Part shown: positions 30,318 through 39,813 of the stretch, piece after piece
Layout of the letters: each line of letters begins with the position of its first letter
How positions within the stretch are numbered: position 1 is the first letter of the stretch
Source: Thermothelomyces thermophilus ATCC 42464
Lineage: Eukaryota > Ascomycota > Sordariomycetes > Sordariales > Chaetomiaceae
Direction: 5' to 3'
DNA: 64,000 nucleotides
Assembly (NCBI RefSeq): GCF_000226095.1
Contig: NC_016476.1
Span: forward strand, 248,001 to 312,000
Program-made: the position numbers and the translations under genes
Notes under the pieces: generated by a model
What the model was told of the DNA's origin: nothing
What the model saw: the letters and a program-made list of their open reading frames with translations, nothing else
The model's database searches: none

Positions 30318-33308
30318 TTACCTCAGTTCGCCGGGTCCTTTCTCGACCACAAACCTAACCGGCTTCCTCGACCTGGACGGAGGGGCGCCCTTAGGCGGTA
30401 TCACCGGCCGCAATATGGGGCCCGGCCCGAGCGGCTTCGCATCAGTCATCGTCCTGCGCGTTTCTCCTCCCACCCCACCAGGGGGGCCGCCGCCTTTGAC
30501 CCGCACGCTCCCGGGGACCACCGACCCGTGTCCCGGCTGGCCGACGAACCTCTCGTCGAACCCCCACCTCTCGACGCCGCCGCCGGCCAGCCACCCCCCG
30601 AGGTTCTTGCACTGGCTCACGTCGAACCACTCGAGCCGCGAGCACCCTTCTAGCACGTTCTCGACCCCGTTCCCGGTCACGCGGACGCAGCCCCTCACGC
30701 TGAGGCCGCGCAGCTCGTTGAGGTGCAGCGCGATGCAGCCGAGGCTGGCGTCGCTGACGGCGCTCCCGCAAAAGGCCATGCGCAGCTCCCGCAGCATGGG
30801 CAGGCCGAGGGCGACGACCTCGGTTGCGGTGTCGGACAGGGCGCAGCAGAAGCTGAGGTCGAGATGGGTCAGGCCCTTGGCGGCGCCGACGAGGGCGACG
30901 ATGCTGTGGTCCGAGAGGTAGGTGCAGTCGGCGAGGCAGAGGTGCGTCAGCTGCGTGAAGCGGTGCGGGGCCCAGGCCTGGAAGCCGGCGTCCGTCACCG
31001 AGGTGCACCGCGTCAGGCTCAGGGACTGCAGGCGCGACGAGGCGTGGGCGGCGAGGTGTGCCATGGAGCGGTCCGTAACGTACTTGCAGTAGGAGAGATT
31101 CAGCCGGCGGAGCCGCGGGCAGCCGACGACCGTACCGGGGGCTGGTGCGGACGGCTGGGAAGGGGGGCCCGGCTGGGGGTTGCGTTGGCCGCGGCGCGGC
31201 TTGGCGTTGGAGGGTGCAATGACAACGTTCTTGTTGCTCTCGCGGGCGGGGGCCGGGTTGGGGACGACCCAGCCGACCACGCGAGCCAGCAGGTTGTCGC
31301 CGACCTTGCGGCAGTTGCTCCAGTCGATCTCTTCGAGGTCCTTGGCGCACTCGCTCATCTCGAGGATCTGCGAGGCGGACACGTCCCAGACGCTCCGCAT
31401 CCGCCAGACCTTGACGTTCTTGCCGCACGCCTTCCACAGCGCCTGGAACCCTTCGTCGGTAATGTGGAAGCAGTTGCTGATGTCCATCTCGACCGCGCGG
31501 GTGCCGATGAAGGGCGCCAGGATGTTGGCCACTGACCAGTCGGTCACCTTGCGGTTGATCCGGCCAAGATCGACGCGCGTGCAGAGCTCGGGACTCGTCG
31601 TCAGCATCTGGCGCCACTTCCTGCAGACGGCCCTCAGGCGGAGCATCTCGAGAAGGTCGAGGTGCTCGAAGACGCCAATCCAAACGCTATCCGGGAACGT
31701 CGCCTTCTCCTTGGCCTTGGTACCGATGGGAAGGGTACGCGCGCGCTTGGGAAAGGGCGAGTCGTCAAGAGATATGGGCGACAGGAGCGGCGGAGCGGGT
31801 GCGACCGGTGGTACCTTGATCCCGCCCACGATAACGCTGCAGTCCGTCTGTGGGGTCGGCGGCGCGAGCGAGTTGCGCCTCCTATTGCGGAAATTCTCCA
31901 TGTCGACGCTCAGGAAGGGGTCGGGATCCGACGGCCGGCGCGTATCCTCCTCCTCGTTGGGCGGTGACACTGGTTTGGAAGGGAGATCGAAGGTGACGGC
32001 CGGGCCCGCCTTCTCCTCCCGCGTTGGTCTCTCTTTTGTTTCCGCATCCTCCATCTCGACGTCCTCCGGGTGGAAACGCTGCCTCGCGGTCTCTTCGACC
32101 TGACACTTCACTTCTGGCGGACACCGCCTCCACAACTCGTCCAGCACATCACCGGGAATCATGAGGCACTCGACATCTGACACGGCGCGTACTGTCGCGG
32201 TCCTCCACTGCGACAGACCAAGACTCGCCACCTCTCCAAAATATTGGCCTTGCTTTAACCTTGGGCGCGAATACGTCGCCTTGGACGTTCGTCTGAGGGT
32301 GGGACTCGCAGGGTCCTGTATCACTTCCGCCTCGCCGCGGACGATGAAGTAGATGTCGTTGCCGGGAGTGCCCTGGCGGACAATGTCGGTAAAGGGTGGG
32401 TAAGTCCTGGGCTGGGCGTTTAGGCCAAGGAAATGCAGAATGTCTGCCGGTAGCGTGGCAAACAAGGGAAGCTCCTTGAGCGTCTTGCGCACGTTTACGT
32501 AGGCACTGCCGAGGGCGCTGCCGCTGATGGTCGGGTCCTCGACGACTCCGGGGCTGGGAGACTTGCGCTTCTTGTTGTTCACCACTGCTCCCTCCCTGAT
32601 TATCCCACTATCCCCCATACTGACCTCCCCCGGCACGGCCTCGCGCGCGACGCCCGCGGCGCTGGTCTCTGGAAGCTTGGCGTCTTTGCCCCCCTCTTGC
32701 CGCTTCTTCTTGAGAATGGCCAGCCGCTCCTGCGCTTCCTGGCGGATCGCTTGTTCCATTTCGGGAAACTTGGGGAGTTCGGCCCGCAAATCCTCTTTCT
32801 TCAGCACGACCAGGAGGCACTTGGTCCTCGCAATGATGGTCGCCGTTCTCGGCATGTCCATGAGCACGCCGATCTCGCCAAAGAAAGCTCCGGGTTTGAG
32901 CTCGGCGTAGACAGCCTCGCCATCACGCGAAGTGACGGCAACAACACCGCGAACCAGCCAGTACATCGCCTTGGCGTCATCTCCCTCGGTAAGGATATGG
33001 TCGTGCGCGTTATGGGTCTGTGGGCGTAGATGAGCTCCGATGGCAGCGAGGAAGTCGTCGGGCGCGGACATGAAGAGCGGGAATGACCTGATGCGGTCGA
33101 CCAGGTCGAGGGGCATGTCCGGGATGGTTGAAGCCGTCAGCGGCGAAGGCCGCATTGGCCGCGCCGGATTTGTCTCGACATCGAAGGATCGCAGGACCGA
33201 TGACACGGAGTCACGCGCCTGCTGCCCCTGGGACGAGCCATACTGGGCTTGATGGTGCGCCAGCGCGCGGTACGGCGAGGCCGTGGGGGAAGATCGAGCT
33301 CGTCGCAT
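30318..33308 (-). CDS. Cyclic-nucleotide-binding / F-box / LRR protein
   Basis: A single exon of 996 aa. Two cyclic-nucleotide-binding folds come first: residues about 70-185 (FPLFMSAPDDFL..., binding cassette FFGEIGVLMDMPRTATI) and about 275-405 (LPLFATLPADILHFL, YFGEVASLGLSQWRTATV). Both keep the Gly-Glu and Arg positions that contact cAMP or cGMP in PKA-R-type domains. A disordered Pro/Ser linker leads to an F-box (about 540-590: VWIGVFEHLDLLEMLRLRAVC). Then come AMN1-like leucine-rich repeats (LRRLNLSYCKYVTD, LQSLSLTRCTSVTD, LTHLCLADCTYLSD, LRGLSVRGCVRVT), about 600-930. By domain logic it could be an SCF ubiquitin-ligase adaptor whose target choice responds to a cyclic nucleotide; ligand binding is inference. 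The start is the first Met in frame. Confidence 0.88.
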   Translation of the reverse strand: MRRARSSPTASPYRALAHHQAQYGSSQGQQARDSVSSVLRSFDVETNPARPMRPSPLTASTIPDMPLDLVDRIRSFPLFMSAPDDFLAAIGAHLRPQTHNAHDHILTEGDDAKAMYWLVRGVVAVTSRDGEAVYAELKPGAFFGEIGVLMDMPRTATIIARTKCLLVVLKKEDLRAELPKFPEMEQAIRQEAQERLAILKKKRQEGGKDAKLPETSAAGVAREAVPGEVSMGDSGIIREGAVVNNKKRKSPSPGVVEDPTISGSALGSAYVNVRKTLKELPLFATLPADILHFLGLNAQPRTYPPFTDIVRQGTPGNDIYFIVRGEAEVIQDPASPTLRRTSKATYSRPRLKQGQYFGEVASLGLSQWRTATVRAVSDVECLMIPGDVLDELWRRCPPEVKCQVEETARQRFHPEDVEMEDAETKERPTREEKAGPAVTFDLPSKPVSPPNEEEDTRRPSDPDPFLSVDMENFRNRRRNSLAPPTPQTDCSVIVGGIKVPPVAPAPPLLSPISLDDSPFPKRARTLPIGTKAKEKATFPDSVWIGVFEHLDLLEMLRLRAVCRKWRQMLTTSPELCTRVDLGRINRKVTDWSVANILAPFIGTRAVEMDISNCFHITDEGFQALWKACGKNVKVWRMRSVWDVSASQILEMSECAKDLEEIDWSNCRKVGDNLLARVVGWVVPNPAPARESNKNVVIAPSNAKPRRGQRNPQPGPPSQPSAPAPGTVVGCPRLRRLNLSYCKYVTDRSMAHLAAHASSRLQSLSLTRCTSVTDAGFQAWAPHRFTQLTHLCLADCTYLSDHSIVALVGAAKGLTHLDLSFCCALSDTATEVVALGLPMLRELRMAFCGSAVSDASLGCIALHLNELRGLSVRGCVRVTGNGVENVLEGCSRLEWFDVSQCKNLGGWLAGGGVERWGFDERFVGQPGHGSVVPGSVRVKGGGPPGGVGGETRRTMTDAKPLGPGPILRPVIPPKGAPPSRSRKPVRFVVEKGPGELR

Positions 33309-36255
33309 CCCGTCTCGAGCCCGTCGACAGGGCTACCTCCTAGGTCCCGGGAGGGGCGGTGTTGGCAAAACGTTCCGAAACGTTCCAATTGCCCCGACTC
33401 GGTTCTGACGCGCCGCGGCTTTTTGGAGCGCCGCGTAGAGAATATCAGGCGCAAACCCCTATCTCATGCTATCGTCGCCCCAGCCACGGCTTCCCCACCA
33501 GTTTATGCACCTGTTATCGCCTGCAGGGGTAGTCGTCGTGCAACTGCCGAGGAAAAGCTCCTTGACAAATGAAAATAATTGTATCCACGTGCGTGTGCGG
33601 GGTTGAGTTCTGTCGACAGTGCTCGTTTGTCCTTGCGTTGGAGATGTGAATGTTTGGCGTTTGCCAGCCAGTCGCGTTGTGGCGTTGGCGAGAGCAGATG
33701 TGATATGAGCCAGGGCTGTATTATTCGAGGTGATGGCGCCTGACAGAAAATTCTGTCAGCCTATATTCATGCCTCCTAATTGACGGATACTCGTCTGTCC
33801 GGTGCCGCTTCCGATGGAGGAGAGAAGGGAAGGGTGTAAGGAGGTTGAAATGGTGAGGGGCGCCCCGCAGTGAGCGCGCTCTGGAAGGGGGGAGTTGGAA
33901 AATACCGTGTTCGCAAGAGACGAGTAGAATTGCCTTCTGATATCAGCGAACCGCCAGACCCGAGGCTTGCGATCGAACACTCCAAAAGCGATCGAGGTGA
34001 AGTGGTCTGGTGGGAATTGGTCGTGTTGAATGCGCTCCTGGGCTTGGCCGTCTGACGTCTCACCGGGAGACGTGGGGCTTCAGGCGCGGGCAGTCTTGTA
34101 GTTTCGTACACCGTCAAACGCCAACGCCGGCAACGGTGCGTCGCAGGTTACACAGAGGAACTCAGCGCCTTAGCTGATGAAGGGCGGCGAGCAGGCGGCT
34201 GAGCATGGCAGGAAAGGCGGTTTAGCGGGAAAGCGGAAGCAGAGCGAACTGCGGCCAGCGGCAGGCGCGCGACGGGTATTCGCCGCCAATGAAACAAGCC
34301 AGCTTGCGATTGCCAGACGGCACGCGCTTCTTAACCGACAAAATTGTTGAGTTTTCGCGGTCTAGCACACTTCCCAAAAGATGAAAAATATTGTACGCTG
34401 CGAATCGTACATTTAGGTGCTCAAAAGTCAAAACTTCGGGCTTGTTTCAGTCATGGCGATGTTATGACGGAGTCGGTGGATGCTCGCTCGTTGCAGCCCC
34501 AGGGAGCTCTTGCCGGTCGCGCGCCCACTGGAGCCAAAGCTCGGCTTTTGAGCTCTCGGGCCGGGGGTCGCTGCGGGGCAAGCAAGGAGCCAAATGATCC
34601 AACGCGACGCAGCAACGACAAATGTGAACTACAGGTAGAACATCAAGTACTGACGCCGGAGTCAATGCCGGAGGGGAATACACTAAAATAAGAAGCGAGG
34701 TGAATTCGCTAATGGTTCCATAACCTGCTAAGCCACCTAAATGATCCCCGACGACACTGCAGCAACAAAGCAAAACTGTAAAAGCTACTCCGGCCACAGC
34801 GTGCATCTAAGCGCTAGTTACCCTGCAGTTCCGTTCTTTTTGAGATTGCGGCCTGCATCATCCGACAAATTGTTTGGTCCTTGGCCTGCAGAACACACAC
34901 AATCAGCAGATGTGCAGGATATTTCTTCTTCTCTTTCTCTCTCTCCATGATAAAACTGGCATCTTATGTAGAGTAGTGCATCTCGCCAGTTGAGCGCTGT
35001 GCGTTTCACACGGTTTACCGCCCGGGGCAGTAAACGATGTTCTGGCACAGGGTACGGAGTACTCCGTACAGTACGCCATAACTGAGCGTCTCCAGCTTTG
35101 GCGGCTGGACCAGAGGCCAAGGAAAGCCGCATCGTGCTTCGGAGAGATCAATAGCAGGAATCATCACACACGAGACACAAGAAGATCTCTTCGGCTCCCT
35201 TTGCCATGCCTCCCCTACGCTCTCTGGTCAAAGCTGGTTATTGAGGAGCTATCGGGTCACCGGTCACCGACAGTCCTCCAGTCGGTTTCAGGCCCCGGCC
35301 TTGTTGAACTGGCGAAATCACAAGGGTGCACACCAGCGAATCAAGCCATGCAGCGGCATGGGTTCCCCAGAAAAGCACGGACCTGCAACGGAAGAGGGCT
35401 TCCAGAACAAAATTTAGAGTTGATCCGTGCGCACTCTTTCTCTTGCCGTACGGAGTACTGCAGTAGTTTTCCGAACGCAGTTCGCGGTTTGCTTCCGCCC
35501 GCTGTAATGTACACTACAGTACAACTCCGTAGTTGCAGACTTGCTATTCAGCATCTCCTATGGCGAGATAAACGTTGAATTAAGGTATGTGCCACCATAC
35601 CGGCAACATTTTTACATGTTCGCATGCAGATATGGTTTGCCGGTGGTTCACGATACCTTTGGCAAATGCGTAGACTCAACGGCAAGACCGTACAGCACAT
35701 GCTACTTTACTTTCGCAGTCCTTGTATGCAGTTGTCTGTAGTTCAAGCTCGCGGCACCCCTCTTCAGTTTCGAAAAGGCGCCGCTGCAAGTGTCGTCTGA
35801 AGCCCGGGGGCCCGGGGTCCTGAAAGAAATGGACAAGGCAGATATTTGCCGCAACATACATCGACGCGGTTGGGTCCCTCCGTCTCACTTGCTACTTTCA
35901 AACTTGTAGCCATAGATTTGTCGAGGGTCGATGCCTCCGAGGGCTCTTCGCCGTTAAGAGGGGAGCAAGTGACCTTGGGTTCGGACTTCGGAGTAAACGT
36001 GTTCCAAAAGCCGGGTAGGGTTAGGGTTTAACAAGCCTGCCTCGCCATTGGAAGCTTCCGGAAAGCTCCGGTCCAATCCTGTTTAACTAGGTACCTGAGC
36101 TCAGCCAACGCCACCAGCGAAACGTCATCCATATCCTCCCAACTACTTCCAGCTCAAAACCTGAAGCAGCATCCTCAACCTCACCACGACGCTCCCGACG
36201 TCTTTTGTTTCGCGATCATCATCCATCGACAGCACGCATTGAGAGCGACTCAAAA
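33309..36255. other. Intergenic, divergent, 2.9 kb
   Basis: Lies between the divergent starts of the F-box/LRR and GHITM-like genes. No exon recognised; local ORFs are Ser/Pro/Arg-rich shadows. GTACGGAGTAC-type palindromic words recur (about 35055, 35448). A telomere-like TAGGGTTAGGGTTTA box lies at 36016-36030. Confidence 0.5.
36016..36030 (+). promoter_or_regulatory. Telo-box-like TTAGGG motif
   Basis: Two and a half TTAGGG units, about 226 bp upstream of the GHITM-like ATG. Interstitial telomere-type boxes occur in some fungal and plant promoters; function here is unknown. Confidence 0.45.
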
Positions 36256-37379
36256 ATGTTCACGATCACTGTCCGCGCAGGTCCCGGGCGCCTCGCGGCG
36301 AAGGCGCCGCAGCTCGCTCGTGCATTCCACTCTACTCCCAAGAACAGCTTCTTCACCCCGAGGACGGCGTCCCTCGCGTTCCGCGCCAACACAAAGTCTC
36401 CAAGCAAGATCCTCGCAAGGCTCCAGGGCGCTTCCCGAGGCTACCAAACACATTATGAGGCCTACGTCGACCCCGCAACGAGACGCAAGGAGCTCTTCCG
36501 CAAGCTCATGATCGGCGGTGCCATTTTCGGCGGCACCCTCGTCACGGTCAACGTCATGTTCAACCGCGAGACGAGGGAGGACGGCGGCATGCCGCCGTTT
36601 GAGCGGTCGTACCTCAACCGCACGTTCATGCACACCGGCCTTGGCGTCGGCATCATCGGCCTGTCGGCGTACCAGATGGTCCAGAGCGGGTTCGTCTACC
36701 GCCTCATGGTTACCAACCCGTGGGTTGTCGGTATCGGCGGTCTTGCCCTCAGCATCGGTAGCATGATGGCCACGCGTGCGATCGATCCTGACAAGTGAGT
36801 TCCCCCCCAACCCAACCCAACCGAGACTTTGGGCTGGAAATTTTTTTTCCTTGTCCCGCCAAAGACGCAGATGCTAACCTTCTTTACCGCAGCTACATCC
36901 CCAAGTACGCCTGCTGGACGGCCTTCAACGCGACCCAGGCCGCGCTCATCGCTCCCCTCATGACGATCGCTCCCCCGGCCCTCCTTGCCCGCGCCGGCCT
37001 GTACACGCTCGCCATGATGGGCAGCATCTCGTTCGTCGGTGCCACCGCCAAGCAGGACAAGTACCTCTACATTGGCGGGCCTCTCCTGGCCGGCGCGGCC
37101 ATCGTCGCCGTCTCGGGCTTCGCGCCGCTGGTCCTGCCCGCCACGGCCGTGCGCACGCTGGCCTTCACTGAGAACCTCTGGCTGTACGGCGGCTTGGCCG
37201 TCTTCGGCGGCTTCACGCTCTACGACGTCCAGAAGGTGCTCTACCACGCGCGCGCCGCCCAACGTGGAATCATCAAGGAGGACCCCATCAACGAGAGCAT
37301 CAGCCTCGAGCTCGACTTCCTCAACATCTTTGTGCGGATGGTGCAGATCCTCATGATGCAGAACAACAGGAGGAAGTAA
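36256..37379 (+). CDS. GHITM-like mitochondrial inner-membrane protein (Bax inhibitor-1 family)
   Basis: Two exons, 36256-36794 and 36893-37379, with a 98-bp intron; 341 aa. The N-terminus (MFTITVRAGPGRLAAKAPQL...) is Arg/Ser-rich without acid, as in mitochondrial presequences. About seven hydrophobic segments follow (IGGAIFGGTLVTVNVMF, LGVGIIGLSAYQMV, VVGIGGLALSIGSMM, ALIAPLMTIAPPALL, LLAGAAIVAVSGFAPLVL, NLWLYGGLAVFGGFTLYDVQ). The TLYDVQKVLYHAR and SLELDFLNIFVRMVQIL signatures place it in the UPF0005/BI-1 group, closest to growth-hormone-inducible transmembrane protein, which supports cristae structure and inner-membrane ion exchange. The start at 36256 was preferred over the upstream in-frame Met (36205) because the presequence begins there and the context is AAAAATG. 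Confidence 0.92.
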
Positions 37380-37727
37380 AAGGGAAAGCCGGTAATTTAT
37401 TGATAGGGGGAGGCATTGGCAAATGGGTAGGAACGGATAACTGCTTGGTTTGACCGGATGGGATACTAGCGATTACTTCTCTACTCGGTGTACTGTCTTG
37501 TCTCGTAACGGATTCATCACGCTCAGGATCACACAAGGGTGTTGGCGAGTCCACTCATTGTATCAAATAGTCTTTTCTTTCTTGAGGTAAACACACCCAA
37601 CAAAAAAACCAGATCAAAAAGTGTTACCTTCTCCAAACGCCAGGAGGAAAGTCCGTCTTGTGAAAGCGCTCCCTCGCAAATGTCATCCGGAATCCCAGCT
37701 CATATCCGCCCGTATACGCGAGACGCC
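37380..37727. other. Short convergent intergenic region
   Basis: 348 bp between the GHITM-like stop and the MsrA stop; presumably two 3' UTRs and terminators. Nothing else seen. Confidence 0.6.
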
Positions 37728-38478
37728 TCACTTCAGGTCAGGAAAGCTCCTCAGGAAGTGGCTCGGACACTCGTAGCCGTGCGGGTTCTTGGTCAGGTAG
37801 AGCTGGTGGTAGTCCTCGGCGTCCCACCACTCCTTGGCCGGCAGGATCTCGGTCACGATCTTGCCGCCCCACCACTGCTCGTTGGCCTTCTGGGTGACCT
37901 CGCGCGCGACGGCCTCCTGCTCGGGCGTGTGGTAGAAGATGCCGCTGCGGTACTGCGTGCCCCGGTCGGGCCCCTGCTGGTTGAGCGTGGTCGGGTCGTG
38001 CATGCGGTAGAAGAACTCGATGAGGGTCCGGTACGAGAGGCGGGTTGGGTCGTAGACCAGCAGCGTTGCTTCGGCGTCTGTTATTTTTTTTATTTTTGTT
38101 TTTGGTTTATTAGAGAAACGTTAGCCATTGAAGGTTTTCTCTATATGGAATGCCGGGGGGAGAGAGAGGGGGGGGGATGTGAGAAGACGGAAAAGGGGGG
38201 GAAAAGAGAACGGGAGAGCACGCACGACCGGTGTTGCCGCTGCACACGAGCCGGTACGACGGATTGGCCGTGTCGCCGCCAATGTAGCCGACGCGGGCGT
38301 CGTACAGGCCCTTGTCGGCAAAGTGCTTGCGGTAGAGGTGCTCGACACCCCAGAAGCAGCCGGCCGCGACGGTTGCGCGCTCAGCGCCCTCGGGGATCGT
38401 CACGGGAGTGGCGCTCATCTTGCTCGAGGAGGTAAACGGGCGGAAGAAGCGGGTGAGGAACTGCGGGAGGGCAGTCAT
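37728..38478 (-). CDS. Peptide methionine-S-sulfoxide reductase (MsrA)
   Basis: Two exons, 38478-38226 and 38077-37728, with a 148-bp intron; 200 aa. The active-site signature GCFWG is at residues 40-44, followed by VEHLYRK and YIGG. Splicing with the GTGCGT donor recreates SGNTG|HAEA, the family motif that binds the methyl sulfoxide. The second exon carries FFYRMHDPTTLNQQGPDRGTQYRSGIF and YHQLYL. It reduces methionine-S-sulfoxide in proteins with thioredoxin. The stretch before Met21 (MTALPQFLTRFFRPFTSSSK) is basic and hydroxylated, so initiation at Met1 could give a mitochondrial form and at Met21 a cytosolic one; this is inference. A nearby upstream donor (ACCG|GTCGTG) would lose the GH pair and was not chosen. 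Confidence 0.93.
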
Positions 38479-39813
38479 CTACACAGGGACCAGTGTTTGG
38501 GACCAGGGGGGGGGGGGGAATCCGGAGAAATCTCTCTGCTGGGCTAATCACCGATGTCTTAAGTTATCGAGTTGTTGCGTGGGAGCTCGGGTCTTGGCGG
38601 GGTCGTGGCGGGGTTAACTAGGATGGCGACAAATCCGAGTAGATTTGCGTGCCGTCAAATAACTAAGAGTATTTGTTTACGATGGAAGGTCACGCAGAAA
38701 TAGTTCAAGATCAGGTTGGATAGCGATTAGCCTTGTACCCGGGAAAATTGTCCGTATTGGCAAATATGGAAGTTGTGATTCCAATCATGACTGCCGCGGA
38801 ACGCCGAGCTGTGACGTCCATCCCCGGCCATGCAAAGAGCTTGTGGCGGATGACAAATTGCGAATCACCCTAGTAAGTCCCCTGCCACAATCCAAACAAG
38901 GGGGCCCCGGGTTAGGGTCTGCTTTCCGCCTCCCTGGGGAAACACTCGGCTCGAAATTCTGCTGACACGGATATCTGAAGAAGCGAAAAAAGTCCGATAT
39001 GTATAGGAGAATTTGTATGTTCATGTCATGCCTGCTCTCCTTACGGATAGTTACTTAGTCCCCGCACAATGACCGCAGCATCAACTCGGAGCCTACAAAG
39101 TATTATTAAGCGCGATTCACAGCACGCCCACGAGCTCATCCAGGAATGACTTACATCTCCATTTACCGTAGGCAATTGGTACTATAATCTCCAAGACTCG
39201 GTTAGTAGTCGGAGGAGGATTTAACATGGTATCTCTCTCGTACTCCCGGTTACCTCGTTGCTCCGGTTCTCCCCACGATGAGGAGGGAACAGCTTATCCC
39301 CCGAACCGTAGGAAGACAAACGAGATCATTGCTACTGTATAGGTGTGGATTTGCATATAGAGCTTCATTCTGCTTTTGGCAAGAGGGGTCCGTCCCGTTG
39401 ACAGCACGGTAAAAAGGCTATCAAAGTGGCTGCATTGGTATCTTGATTGTGTGCAACACACCGCACCCTAGATCATGGTGCACACGGCACACCAGCCTCA
39501 AATAGTAATTATCGTAAAGAATTATAATTCCAGCACAGGTCGATTATGATTCTAGAGAGAACGCCAGATGCTGATATAGACTGATGATGACCGCAATGCC
39601 AAACACCGTTCGTGCCTTTCCATTGTTAGACCATCCCATATCATTTACGAAGCCATTAATTGGCACCATGAAGCAAAAAATGGCTCCCTCCTTGCTGTCC
39701 CAAGGTATCATCAGCACACGGAAACAAGATCAAAACCAATATCCCTATGTTCACTCTAATGAACACATATATATGTGTGTACATATATATATATATATAT
39801 ATCCCCGTCCGCA
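38479..39813. other. Intergenic, MsrA upstream and ZIP downstream
   Basis: 1.33 kb without a recognised gene. It contains a G run near 38508-38518 and an (AT)n microsatellite at about 39783-39802, close behind the ZIP stop. Confidence 0.55.
39783..39802. repeat. (AT)n microsatellite
   Basis: About ten AT units, preceded by ATATATGTGTGTACAT, immediately 3' of the ZIP transporter stop codon. Confidence 0.85.

Noticed and set aside
30442-31683. - strand ORF of 413 codons rich in Arg/Pro
   Set aside because: Frame-shifted shadow of the LRR region on the same strand; the overlapping 996-aa frame has clear domains.
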